In this document: positions 1 through 11,900 of the stretch, in pieces
How the letters are laid out: each line of letters opens with the position of its first letter
Position numbering within the stretch: the stretch's first letter is position 1
Source of the DNA: Aptenodytes patagonicus
Taxonomy: Eukaryota; Chordata; Aves; Sphenisciformes; Spheniscidae
Direction: 5' to 3'
NCBI RefSeq assembly: GCF_965638725.1
Contig: NC_134956.1
Span: forward strand, 806,001 to 870,000
Length of the DNA: 64,000 bases
Made by a program: the position numbers and the translations under genes
Notes under the pieces: generated by a model
Seen by the model: only the letters and a program-made list of their open reading frames with translations
What the model was told of the DNA's origin: nothing
Database searches by the model: none

Positions 1-3000
1 CCCGTGCCAGCTTGCCCTGGGTAGTTTTGTGCATAAAGTCCTTGTAGAGCCGTGCGGGCTGCGGAAGAGGTGCAAAGGTAGATGGCAAATCTTCCTAGCA
101 TGGTTATTGTTGGGGTATTTTGGCCATGAAGATGGCACTGCATGCCGGAGATGACAGAAAACAGGGCAGCAGATATGACTTAAAAGACTTTTACAACAGC
201 ACAAGGGCTGTTTTGGGAGTTGAGCGTCACTCTGCTGATCGTACCTTTTGAAATTCGCCCTGAAGGGGAAATGGAAGTTAAGGGAGGAGGGGGCTTCGCG
301 ATGTTGGGAGAAAAATAGCCAAAAGAGGAGGAAGGAAACTGTGTGAAAGGACCCTTAGTCTGGACAGCCAGACAAGTGACCCATAACATCAGTTCTTGGA
401 TGAGTTACATGGGGAGATGTTATAGCTGCACTGAATCACCGTTGAGTCCACCTTTTAAAATGGTATTGAAAAGTCAAAAAGAACTCAGGAAATAGCGTAA
501 GGGGTGGAAATATTTTCCTGAGTATATAAAGCTCAGGCTGTACTTCTTCAGTCCATCTGTTAACACCATCTTTTTGTCATCTTTTTTGATCAAATACAAA
601 AATGCCTTTGCAAGAAAAGAATACAGAGCTGTAAACAGATTTCCAGCCCATCAGAGAAAGTTATAATAAGGTTTTATGTTGGAAAGAAAGGCTAGATAAA
701 CTGGAAATGGGGTGATTCTTATCCCCCCCCTTTTTTTTTTTTGACTGGAACAAACTAGCAGTAAACTGTTAGGGCAGGTTGTCTCATATCTTCCAACTGG
801 GTGTTTTGTTTAAGGAGATGCTATCGCTGGTCCCGTGCGATGATCAGAAATGGGGGGCAGGAGGGAGGCAGTATTCATACCTTCACTTCTAAATTTCCTC
901 TGGAGGTTATTGGACAGAAAGATGGCTCCGTGAAGAGTTTTTAAGCAGGGGCAGGAGTGATATGAGTTGTCCCATGGTGCTCTGTTGGTTATAGGTCCCC
1001 TGGAATTGGCACCACACAGAGCTTTTGCACGTGACACAGAGGCCACGTAGGCGATAAGCATCCTCCTGGCGTGAAAGTCTAGGCCTTCTGTTATACAAGG
1101 TAGGACAAAGAAGGCATCAAACCAAATGGCCCCTTTCTACTCTGTATTCAATTTTTTTTTTCAGTCTCTTAGGCCAAAGGAAAATTGCAACAAATCCTTA
1201 TTGGTTAGGGGTAGAGGTTTTGGGGTTTTTTTAATGTATTATTTTCCCTTATTTGCCCACCCACTGTTATTAATATGCAGGGTAGTTGTGTGGCTGATTT
1301 CAAGTCTTCTCTTTCATCCTGGAAATAGAGGACTAACCTTCCTGAGTTATCTTTTTTCTTGAGATGCTTCTACCACCGTCAGCAAATTGTTTGCTGTGTG
1401 AATATATTATTGGTACCTTTTTTTTAACTAAGTGAAGGCTACTCTTTAAGGTTGGAAATCAATTCGGAAGGGAAATTGGTGGTGTGTTTAATAAGAGTTA
1501 GTGGTTTTATTTTCTTCCTCTTTATCATCAGAAGTGTAGAAAGCAATAAAATAATTGGGATGCAAAGGAAGACTTTAAATTCTGCTTTGTTTCTGTGGAA
1601 GTTACCTGTCAGTTTGGCTGCAAATCCTGGTTGACAAATATTAGAAGTTTGTGGGGGAACCTTCAGCTATGTCACAGGAGCACTGAAATGTTCCTTTTCA
1701 GATGTTTTATTTAAACATGGAAATACACGTGGATTCTTATCATCAGTAATTTGAAATGTAATAGGAGATATTAGGAAGAACTGAAGTCAAACTGCCTGAT
1801 AATAGTTATTTCTCTCGTGCTCATCCGTGTTGAAGACATGATGAAATAATCCTTTTTTACAGGTAATTGTGGTTACCACCAGTCAAGGAATCCGCCCAGG
1901 AACATGAGCTGCCTTGTGTGTAAAGAGTACTGAATATTGTGTAGTTAAAGGTATTATTTGAAGATGCCTGGGAATAAAGGGCTTACCAGAAATATGTTTT
2001 CTATTCTTCATACTGTTACGTAGCTCCATGGTTTTAAAGAAAAAACTATTACCCCAAAAAAAGCTGTAAATATGTTCCAAGTCCATAATAAGGTTGCTTC
2101 TGTGAAGCGTGCAGGTCTGTGTCAGCCGGTGACGTGTGCTGGGGCTTAGACACCATCAGTAATAGCTGCACATCTGTTTACATTTAGTACGTCTTGATTT
2201 TAATGAGCTGGCTGCCTGGGAAGCAGGCTTTCTGGAGATAGCCACAGACGCGAAAATGGAGCGGAAGGACTATTAACACCTTTTACTGTGTCTTCCGTCT
2301 CCACTGGATTGGAAGAATAATAAAAAAATAGGATGAGTCTGTGTTTGAAGCTATTCAACACTGCCTTCTCGGTCTGAATGTCAGAATAGCTTTCCAGGAA
2401 CCGGAAAGAGCACAACCACAAATCTTCAGTAGCACCTAATAACTTCGGGTTTTCAGCAAACTGGAAGAGCGTGATAAAAAAGATGTATTGGCATCCTTGC
2501 CCTGCTTCTGTTGGCAGCCAGCTCTAACCCTGTCCTGTGATTCAGACGGTTTTGTTTCGATGGTGGTTGGACCGTACAGAAGTAAAACAGTAATGCTAAT
2601 AACGTAGCCATCAAAATGTAGCTGGAAGAAAAATAATCTAAATCCTGCATTTTTAGAATGAGTTGTGATAGTTACAGTCAGCTTTCACAGCAGAATTACC
2701 CGGGTTCATCTGTTCTAATGTAAAAACATAAATATTTGTGATGTTTATAAGTCAAACACAACTATTAGCTATATACTTTCACAGTACTGTAGCTATGAAT
2801 ATTGCTAAAGTGGCACTTTAGAGCTTGCTTGGTAAAGCATGATGGCAAGGTAGAGAATTAAAGAAAGAAGTCCAAAGACCAGGTTTGGTTTTTTTTCTGA
2901 AGTACCATAGTCTTTGTCCAGTGGGGTTTGTTTCATTTTTACGTGTGTTTTTGTGTATGTTCTACTCTGTGTATATATTATTCTTGTTTTCTAAATGAGT

Positions 3001-6000
3001 GTGTACAATTATTTGGGGGAACAGGAATAAATGGCGGCAAGGGAAGGACTGGCAGCAAAAGGCAGGCATTTGGGGAAGCAGGAGCAAGAGGTGGCTCTTG
3101 TACGAGCCCTCGGGGCAGAGGTTTATTAGTGCAGGGAGAGTTTGGCAAGCGCAGGAGAGGAGGCGGCGTGAGCGGAGGTACGAAGGCAGCAGGCTGAGAT
3201 GCCGCCATAGGTGTTCGTCAAGTAAGTGTATTGCTTCTATAGAGGAGGCTAATTGAGATGCAGAGGGAAAGAGGAGGGGGAGGAATTGCACTTCCTTCCC
3301 ATATAGTACGGGATACATTTTAGGACGTCAACCCAGTCTCCCTTCCAAAAATAAAAATAACCCAAACAAACAAAAACCTCTGTTAGGGGGTTTGTCTCTA
3401 GGTCTGTCTCTAGCAGACAGACTTTCTTACATGGTGATGACAGAGGTAAATTATGCAGTGCGTTTCTTAAATTCATTAAGTTTGAGACTATGTCTACCTT
3501 ACCAGCCTGCTTACGGCCAGGTCAGCTGACTTTACGAGGCTCTAGGCAGGCAGCAGAACAAACAGAAGTAAATCAAGGTTGTAATATTAAAAATGAAGTA
3601 ATGCCATCCGTAGTTGGCTAAGTCACGTACTCAATCTCATTCCTCATTGCTAGTGTTGCACTGTCTAAACTTGAATTAGGAAGGGAAAAGACCGCTTCTG
3701 CTGTACGCTCCTGCAGGAGGATTAGAGTATTTTAAATAAACCCCAAACGCTTCTCCTATATGACTGCAGGCTATGGCTATAAAGATCTTTTGTTTTTCAG
3801 TGATCTCTAAGCACTGAGCTGGGTACAGGAGTCTGATATTGTACCGCTTGTTTTCAATTCCCAAGACAACTTCAGTATAAAAGAAACAATTTGCACCTGT
3901 ATCTGCAAGCTGTGGGTAGAATACCAAAGCCCAGAAGATGCGCTGGGAGCTGAAGCCTTGTCACCGCTAGGATACAGTGTGCTGTAGTTGATGCACATTT
4001 TGGAATTGACAGCTTGTGCCAGAACTGGCACCTTTTGAACTGACTTGCCAAAACGACATGGTAATAGCTAAGAGGAGAGGTCACCTGGACAAGCAGGGAC
4101 CTGCAGATAACAAATGTGTCCTTTCAGCACGGAATTGGCCAGCTCGTGAGTGGCGGGAGAACCTGCGGGTTCACAGCTTCACTTGTGAGCTTCAGCCCCC
4201 CGGCAGCTGTAGGCCTTGTGCTCGGGGTGAAATACCCTTACCATTGACAAGGCGCCCGGCCGTGCCGTGCATCTCGGGGGCTTCCTTCGATGTACCTCCG
4301 TTAAAATACCAGCCTGATTGATTGAAATGCCGAGCTAGTCCTGTTTACAGCTGTGACTTTGACCCCAGTGTAGGTACACACCTTGTTCATCGCTGCGCGA
4401 ATGTCCATCTGCTTCCCTTTGAATTTTATGAACAAAGTGACTTGTAGTCTCATGGCTTTCCTACAGCTGGGAAATCCATAGCTCCTTGTGCTGTTTTGAG
4501 GACTCTTCTGGTGCACCTTGGTTTTGATGTTTCAGTCGGCATCTACATGCAGGAAGAAATGGGTTGTTTCGGCCTCTATCGGTGTTGAGTCGTCATAGCT
4601 GGTTAAAAGATGATGGTTAAAAAATGGCTTTGGCCAGGAGACTTCTATCCAGGGGAAGACGCAAGAGCTAGATGTCTTGTTGCCTCTTAAAGTGTGTGTT
4701 TCGCTCCCTTGAAGCATGCGACGAAGGTAGAGGAAGCAACCTTAAATCATTAACGTGCATTTGTCACGACATTAACAGGTTTTAAGAAGTATGTGTAATG
4801 GTTAGTTTTGGAGCACGATGCAATTTTATTCCCGGTCGCACATACGTAGCCTTAAATACAGCTGCTGCTTTACCGAGTAATTTAGCTGAGAACGAAAAAG
4901 CCATGAAGCATGAATCAGGCAGAGGTAGATTTCCCAGTATTTTAGAAGAACTGAAAATAAGCTTTTTCAAGTTAGAACTTTTAAATAGGACCACTTGCTA
5001 AAATGTCACCTTACATTTTCAGTGCTACTGTATAATCTGTTGCTTGTATAAGAAATTATATATTTCGCTTGGGTACATTTACGGGCATCCGTTGTCATCC
5101 ACTCACAGTTGTCTAGTTTGGTGGAAACCGTCATTTTGAGGATGTTAAAACAAGGGTCTAATAATAGCTTAAAGAAGTCTTCAGGTCTTAAAAATATGTC
5201 CTCATTCCTCTGTTTATTGTTCTTTGGTTTCTGCTGTTAATTTTGGTGGATATTTATACATTAATAATGTTAGATTCATTATAACGAAGCAGCTGTTTCT
5301 CTTAGTTTGATGCTCACCATCAGATTCAGGTTTCAGATTAGAACTGGAGACAGTGAAGAAGGATATCAGATATTTCTGTATTTTTCTAAAATTTGCTTTG
5401 GAGCACAGGTTAATGCCCCAAAGCAGTAAATCCCAGAGTGACACTGCCATTTTTATTTTTAATTGAGAAGAGATACTAAAATCAGAAACATAGAGTAAGC
5501 ATTCGTACAGTCTTATACACATATTCATTTTTTCCGCTGAAATTTCACCATCATACCAATTTTATCAATTTAATGTGAAATATCAAATTAATGGGAGATT
5601 CCCGGACTTAAATAATACCCTTTTTCTTATGCCGTGAATAAGTGCTGGCGTGGTGGGAACCACGGCAGGGAGTTGTAAATTCTGTGAAATTAAAAACGTA
5701 ATGAAACGCTGCAAACCCCACCCGTAGAGAGAGCGGGCAGCATTTTGGATAACGATTGTTTCCGTGGCGTTGCGCACGGTGGAGCGTATAATTTGGGAAG
5801 CTCCGCCATCCCCGTATTTAGGAAGGAGAGCTCTTTCTCTGCCCCTCGCATGCAAAAACTGAATAATTGAAGTGGATGTTAATAGAATTTTAGAAAAATA
5901 GCTGGAATTGGTTCCAGCAGCCCCCGAGGCAGGAGCAGCTCCGGCTGTGTCCTTGCTGGTTTACCTCGCCTGGTCTCAGCCACCACCAGTGCTGGGTACG

Positions 6001-6127
6001 TAACTGCCGTGGAAAATGCTCTTTCCGTTCTTCGCTACCCTTAGAGGCCAAATTGACCCAGCACAAATGACTTTTTACAGAAAGATGCGCTAGAATTTTT
6101 AAAACCTGTTCTGGGGATGGCAGTAAG

Positions 6128-6347
6128 AATTTGGGGGGTTTGCAAGATTTGGGGGGGTTTGCAAGATTTGGTTTTTTTTGGGGGGGGTTGCAAGATTTAG
6201 GGTGTTTTGGGTGGGGGGTTTTTTTGCAAGATTTGGGGATTTTTTTGGTTTTCTGCAAGATTTGGGGGGTTTTTGTTGGTTTTTTTGCAAGATTTGGAGG
6301 GGGGGTTGTTTTTTTTCCAAGACTTTGGGTTTTTTTTAATGATTTGG
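6128..6347 (+). repeat. Degenerate G/T-rich tandem repeat (minisatellite)
   Basis: A unit with the core GCAAGATTTGGGG followed by runs of G and T recurs with cores starting near 6142, 6161, 6190, 6226, 6255 and 6287, and a degenerate copy near 6317. Spacings are about 19-36 bp, so the array is imperfect and length-variable. The plus strand carries many runs of 3-7 G, which could form G-quadruplexes in the transcript of the host intron. The long minus-strand open frames here, rich in Lys, Pro and Cys, are products of the repeat and not genes. Confidence 0.85.
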
Positions 6348-6573
6348 TTTAATTCTGCATTTAGTTTAATTTATTTACTTTTATGCCCGAGACCGAGAAT
6401 AAAAGATACATGGGTTACTTTGGACATTTTAGGTTTTTCATGGCTTTTTGTGTGGCATTCAGTTCTCACCCATTCAACGCTGCTTCCTGCCTCCTTAAAT
6501 AGTAAGATTATATTCAGACGGCTTTCCCCTCCTCCCCGTATCAACCTTTGCTATTCAGTTCCAATTTTTTTGT

Positions 6574-6655
6574 TTAAAAAAAAAAGAAAAAGAAAAAAAA
6601 CCACAAGAAAAAATAAAAAAAACCCAAAGGACCCCCCCCCCCCCGCCCCCGGTGT
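6574..6655 (+). repeat. Low-complexity purine tract followed by a C run
   Basis: An A/G-rich tract (runs of A broken by single G or CC) is followed at about 6637 by a run of 14 C and further C-rich sequence. It lies about 80-160 nt before the 3' splice site of the exon at 6736. Such tracts are prone to sequencing and alignment error, so the exact lengths may not be reliable. Confidence 0.8.
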
Positions 6656-6735
6656 CTGGGCACGCCAGCGCTGCCTGCGGCAGGCGGGGAAAGAGGAGCT
6701 TAATAGCGACGCTTTTTCTATTTTTCTTTTTGTAG

Positions 6736-7086
6736 GTTAATTCGGTAAGAACGGGATTGGGGAAAAAGTGCGTTGTTCCAGTGTCTTGCCCCATGCCCGC
6801 TGCATTAGCTCCTGGAGCTTCACCGTCCCCGCCAGTGCCTATGCCAGGGCCTGCCCTCTCTGGCACAGTGACACCTTGTGCGATGCCTCTTTGTCAGTAC
6901 GGAGGAGTTTTCCCTACACCCGTTTACGGAGCGCAGTGGTCGGGGCCGGCCGTGCAGCCCGGGATTGTCGGAGGTCCGAGCGTTGCACGGTTCTCGCCTC
7001 TCGGCAAAACCTGCTTGCAGATGTACCCGGTGCCGCTGCAGCGACCCGCTGCCGAGACGCCTGGCCCGCGCCTGCGAATGACGTAG
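6736..7086 (+). CDS. WNK2: WNK lysine-deficient protein kinase, C-terminal exon (probable WNK2)
   Basis: WNK kinases are cytosolic serine/threonine kinases that phosphorylate SPAK/OSR1 and so control cation-chloride cotransporters. This exon holds only the non-kinase C-terminal tail: 116 codons and a TAG stop at 7084-7086. The segment is Pro/Gly rich; residues 54-70 of the exon read QYGGVFPTPVYGAQWSG and the protein ends in PRLRMT. I recognise these, from memory, as counterparts of the QYG...FGAQWSG motif and LRTT ending of WNK1. WNK2 rather than another WNK is inferred from synteny: in human, WNK2 lies upstream of FAM120A in the same orientation, as here. The start is set by the acceptor TTTTTGTAG ending at 6735; an in-frame TAG overlaps that acceptor, so the frame cannot extend further left. 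Codons are CpG-rich compared with the AT-rich flanks. Upstream exons are outside the window or unrecognised, so this is a partial gene. Confidence 0.75.
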   Translation, partial: VNSVRTGLGKKCVVPVSCPMPAALAPGASPSPPVPMPGPALSGTVTPCAMPLCQYGGVFPTPVYGAQWSGPAVQPGIVGGPSVARFSPLGKTCLQMYPVPLQRPAAETPGPRLRMT

Positions 7087-8945
7087 CTCGGTTGCCTTGC
7101 CATAGGTAACGATGATTTCAGCGTTGTCACGTGGAGCGTTTGATCTGTAGATGCCATCCGTGTTGGACGAGGCGGGGGTCCGGGTCAGGCCCGCTAGCAT
7201 ACACAGCCATACACTGCATCCAGCAATCACTGTGAAATGGTTTCACAAAAGATTAGTTTGTTTGTTCCGGCAATATTTGCTTATATTTCATCGCTGAAGA
7301 CACTTTATTCTGTTGTGTTCTGATGTTTTACACTTGCGATCCTTAAAGTCGATGTACTTGAATTGATGACTAGAAAATTGTACTAACCCCTGCAGGAGTA
7401 CAGTGCCTTGAATTTCAGCTTTTCAGTTCCAGCTGGAAAGAGATGTAAAATTATTTGAAAGGTGTATTTTATTTACAATCTGCTTGTGAGTTGAAGTTCT
7501 TTTTATTTGCAAAGATACTGAAGGTTTACAGTCGATGTTCTTCATCGGTTTCATTCTGCTGTAAATGCTTTTATTTTAATTCATGGGTTGAATTTTCATT
7601 TCTCAAGCTTTTAAAAAAAAAAAAAATAATTGTGAGGTGAGGTTTGTTTGAGATGCCGATCAAAAACTTGTTTGTGTTTGTACAAGGAGTAGTGAAACGC
7701 ACATTTTAAAATAGGAGCATTTACAGAGCGATCCAAGTAAGTTGTATATAAGGACAGGTAGTAGCTTCGGGCAGTGCAATTCATTCTCTTCCCCAGTCTT
7801 TGGTAAAGTTGTGGTAGACAGCAATCTATTTCTCTAGCAGGCAGGCAAATACTGTTTTCTTCTGGATCGGCAGCAAATTGGATTACATTTTCCTTCCCCT
7901 AGTGGGCTTTTATAGTTTAGTTAAATTACAAATTCATGCATGTTTCATAAGTGAAAAAATCTAACTGAAATCTTGATTGTAGGAGAACACATCTCCAGGT
8001 TACTGTAAGAACCGTGTAAGTACAGCGCTTGTGTGTATTCTGGCTTCGGTTCGCCCGTCCAGGTCAAGAGCGGTGTTTTGCCACTGATGTGCTAGCGGTA
8101 TTCACGCTAAAACGGATAAAAACATGAAGCTGTTCTTTTTCATATCTGATACTACAGTTTTGGAGTCTCACCACCCTTTGTTTGAAAACTTGGTTTTGTT
8201 TTGGTTTGGTTTTTTTTTTTTAGTTTCAATTAAGTTTGCGCTCTAGGTGGCATGGACACCTCCCTCCTGTTTGAAAGTTGCTTTTTGCCCGTTTCACTGC
8301 GCGTAGAGTCTCCATCTGCACCCCGCAGTCTAAAGGCACAAGAGAACCACTAAAACTGATTTGCTGATGGTAAGTCTCTTTTCACCAGAAAGCGCTAAGG
8401 GAGAGCATTACAGGCAGAGATCACGAACCACGCGGTCACATCCGAAGGCACGTTGCTCTGTATCTCTACTGCGATGGCATTTTATACTGTCTGCTGAAGG
8501 GCAGAGATGTCTTGTGCTGCCAAGCTGTGAATTGTATAGTTCTATTGTACTTTGAGCATTATATCTGTCTAAATTATTTTGTTTGTACCCTTTGAATATA
8601 TTATTCCATCAATTCAGTTAGAATTGAATTTTATAGACAATTATGCAGAGTCTTCTGCCTGGGCAAAATACTTACTGTAGTAAGAGATTTCTGTTCTCTG
8701 TAACATGTATCTTTAATTTGTTTGGGTTTTTTAGATTCATGTCTGTATGCTTCATGAGCAAACATGTAAAATATGTTCTCACAGCAGTTTTCCTTCGGCT
8801 TGCACTGAATCTTACAGTTTATGTCGCTATTGCCTGTTGTATAGTCCATCCCTTGTATACTGACAAAGTCAGTGGCACTAAAAACCCCGAGAAATTGTAT
8901 AGATTAAAAAGAAGAAAAATAAACATTTTGTGCTTGAAAATTGTG
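7087..8945 (+). other. WNK2: WNK2 3' untranslated region
   Basis: This is the AT-rich stretch between the TAG stop at 7084-7086 and the poly(A) signal at 8918. It lacks long open frames on the plus strand and holds several T and A runs (about 7610-7625 and 8210-8221). The end at about 8945 is inferred as 15-25 nt after the AATAAA, next to a GT-rich stretch (TTGTGTG) that could be the downstream element. The real cleavage site cannot be seen, and alternative upstream sites are possible. Confidence 0.6.
8918..8923 (+). promoter_or_regulatory. WNK2: Polyadenylation signal AATAAA (WNK2)
   Basis: This is a canonical AATAAA on the plus strand, followed within about 20 nt by T-rich and TGTGTG sequence typical of a downstream element. 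It is the first canonical hexamer I found after the stop codon. Another AATAAA at about 9961 is a possible distal alternative. Confidence 0.6.
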
Positions 8946-11900
8946 TGAAAAACCCAGTGTTTTTCTAAAACGTAGAACTGTGTCCATTCCCAGCTGTTCC
9001 GGGTAACTCTACGTTTGTTTTCCAGACTCTTATCCCTTGGCTTGTGTAGAGGAGCAGATGTGATGCCTCCACTGTTTCTCAGGTTCTGCCCGTAACTGAC
9101 ACGTCCCACCTCTTGGCAGCGGTAGAATTGAAACGGTGCTCCAGAAGTCGCGTAGTGCCACCTCGCAGATTACGTTGCTTGAAATCCCCTGCCCGCTGCA
9201 GTATTTCTGGTGTTACGCTGCCGCAAAGCAGACCAGACTGGAACATTAGATGGGTTCCTTTAAGCAGATGGTATCTTCAGTACTGCTGGTGGTACACATG
9301 AGGATGCTAGAGTTTGGTAGGTGGCGAAAGAAACACGTGGACTCTGCCTCTCCTGCATGGAAAAGCGCTAGGGAAGCCCTTTTAACTTTATCCTGGCATC
9401 ACTTAAATGTGAGGAAGCAAAGATATGAAATTCGGCCCCGATGCAAGCACGCTCTTGGTGGTCGCCGTCATTGGTGTAGGCTGCAGGAGAACTTAGGAAA
9501 GGGCGTGCTGGAAGAGGATTGATACTTCTGCTTCTGTGTTCCCGTGCATCCGACCTGTGCAGCTTTGCTGTATGTGCTGCATACGTTCAAGCCTGCGATG
9601 TGTGCTGCAGCTCGCTGGGAGTCCTCCTCTCCCAGGCCGGCGGCTGCGTTGCATGCGCTGTGCAGCCAGGCAGAGCCGGCGGCGGGGGCAGCCTGTGTGA
9701 GCGAGGCTTAAATGCAGCTTCCAGATTTCTAGCGGGTGTGTTCCGAACTGTTGCATCTTTAGCTGGTATCGGGGCCAAGTAATGGCTCAGAGGTTGATAT
9801 TTGCATTTCAGTATTCATGATTTTAATTTTCTGATAGCCGTCTTGGCTGCAGTTCTCCTGACTGTTAACTTCAAGCTATGTTTTGTTACCCTCCATCGTG
9901 CCGATCGTGTCAAAGGGTGCTTTGAGCCTCGGTGGCAATTAAGCAAATGACATGAGATGAAATAAATGGGACAACTTCTTGAGCAAAAGGTGAGCAAAGG
10001 AGCGAGAGGGACCTGAGGGGTCCGTGCTGCACCATCGGAGGTGGGGGGTCTGTACCCAAAAAGACATTTCCCCTGCAGATCCCAGAACTGAACTGATTTT
10101 ATTCCTGACTCTGAATACTGCTTTGATGTGCAGCAAGCAGGGGTCAAACCCGCTGGGCAGAATTCCTTACCTCGCTGGCTGCAGGCCTGCAGCTGTGTCC
10201 CGTAGCTCTGCCATCTCCTAACGTTCCCAGCGCTGCTCTGCAAGGACGCGTGTGAAGTCAGTACGGATCCTCAGCTTTAAATACGAGGCTTTAATGGGGG
10301 AGTTCGCAGATCCCCTGATTTTCAATCTTTTAGAAGTTATAGAAGCTTAATACAAATATTGAAAGAATGTTTTAAACTGCCAAGTCACGCACCCAGTAGT
10401 TCAGAAACGCCAAATTAAGTTTGCCCATATGCCATTAATTTGGCTTTCCGATTGCTGTACATCGTGATGGAGTATCTAAATGCGTAATCACATCCTGTTT
10501 TCCCACCGCATCCCCGGCTTGCTTGGAGCGGGGCTGGGCGGGGAGGAGAGCCGCTGCCGCCGGCGCTGCTTGTCTGCCGCGGGGATGCAAAGTGGGGAGC
10601 GGGAGATGGCAGGGAGAAACACTTGAGCGGTTTAAGGCTCTTCTGCAAATCCTGATTCAACCTCCCTTCATTCAAGAGAATGACGTAAAATTGTCCCTTG
10701 CAGTTTCTTTGCATGTTTAACTCTGGTCTTCATTCCACAACTTTAAAGAGGAAATACTATTACTATTAGGAAACTATTACTTTACACCTATCTCCAAAGT
10801 GCTCCTTTTTTGCTCTCTACTGTATAACTTCTTTACTTTTCTCTGAAACATTTGACATTGGCTGGTGTCAGAGACAAGATGAGGGATTAAACAGGCCAAA
10901 TGTGGCAGCCTCTTTGCTCCTACAGAGAGATTCATGTTCGGGAATAGGGCACGCTCATGCTAAAAGGCAGTATTTCTGAAATGAACTTCTTAATCAAGTT
11001 GCAGGTTTTGCCATTTGGTATTTGTGGAAGGAAATCCCTAATACTTTTGAATCAGTCATTAGTTTAACTTGGCTTTGTCAATAGTTGCACTTTCCCTTCA
11101 AGCATTTTTTTTTTTTTTTTTTGTGGTCCCAGTGCACTATTTTAAATTCCGAGAACATTCAGAATTTTTCCAAACAAGCCCCGTGGACTTAGGGCTCGCT
11201 GGGTCCATGTCGGTATTGTTCAGTTAGCGCATGTTTGAGTAGGAAGAGCGTCCGTCCTCCTACATTCTTTGGAAGTTGGATTTGGAGAGTTGTAATCAGA
11301 AGTCTCCCTTCTGAAATGTTTTGACCTCAGCATTGCTTTCCATATCCCCCCCCTAATTAAGCAAAAGGTTCAAGTCTTTTTGAGTAAGACTCACGCCTCC
11401 GATGTTAGCTAATATGGCAAAAACCTATCTAGTTTTCTGCCTTGCTGCCAACTAGCCCCCACCTGAGTTTTCAATAGATGCTGTTGAAAGTGTTGGCTTG
11501 AAGACAGAAGTCACAAACGAAATAATTCATGACTATGTTTAATACCTTAGTAAGGTTTCCTTGCCTTCTCTGGTTCCTCGTCTGCCCTTCTCAGTCCCCG
11601 ATTTCTGGTGATGTTTGTGGAGGGTAGCGGCGCTGCAGAGGTGTATGGTTGCTGAATGTGGGCAAGGTCTCTGCAGAGTACGCGAGCAGGGAGTTCATGT
11701 GCTCTTCGTTGTCACGGATGGATGAATATCTTGCTATGGGATTGAATTTATAAAACAGCAAAACCATAATCGCGTGGAATTTCTTGCCCTGGTTACTTAT
11801 TATTGCCTGAATCCTTGATGAGCATTTCTTTGATTTGTGGTGTTGGGCTGGGGTTGGCTGGCGCTTAGGCAGGCTGAGCTTCAGTTGAGTATTTGGGCAA

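Larger units (their letters stand above)
1..6735 (+). other. WNK2: Intron upstream of the WNK2 terminal exon (no exon recognised)
   Basis: I found no convincing coding exon in this stretch. The open frames are short, AT-rich and without conserved motifs. The coiled-coil exon that precedes the C-terminal exon in WNK kinases was looked for and not seen, so it probably lies to the left of the window and this intron is longer than 6.7 kb. The stretch ends with a plausible 3' splice site: a branch-point-like CTTAAT at 6699-6704, about 32 nt before a pyrimidine-rich run ending in TTTTTGTAG at 6735. The intron assignment depends on the exon call at 6736; a short exon could be hidden here. Confidence 0.6.

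Noticed and set aside
5890..6320. Minus-strand frames rich in Lys, Pro and Cys
   Set aside because: These are translations of the GCAAGATTTGGGG tandem repeat, with no evidence of a gene.
6820..7230. Minus-strand frame opposite the WNK2 terminal exon
   Set aside because: It is a shadow of the plus-strand coding exon, with no conserved motif of its own.
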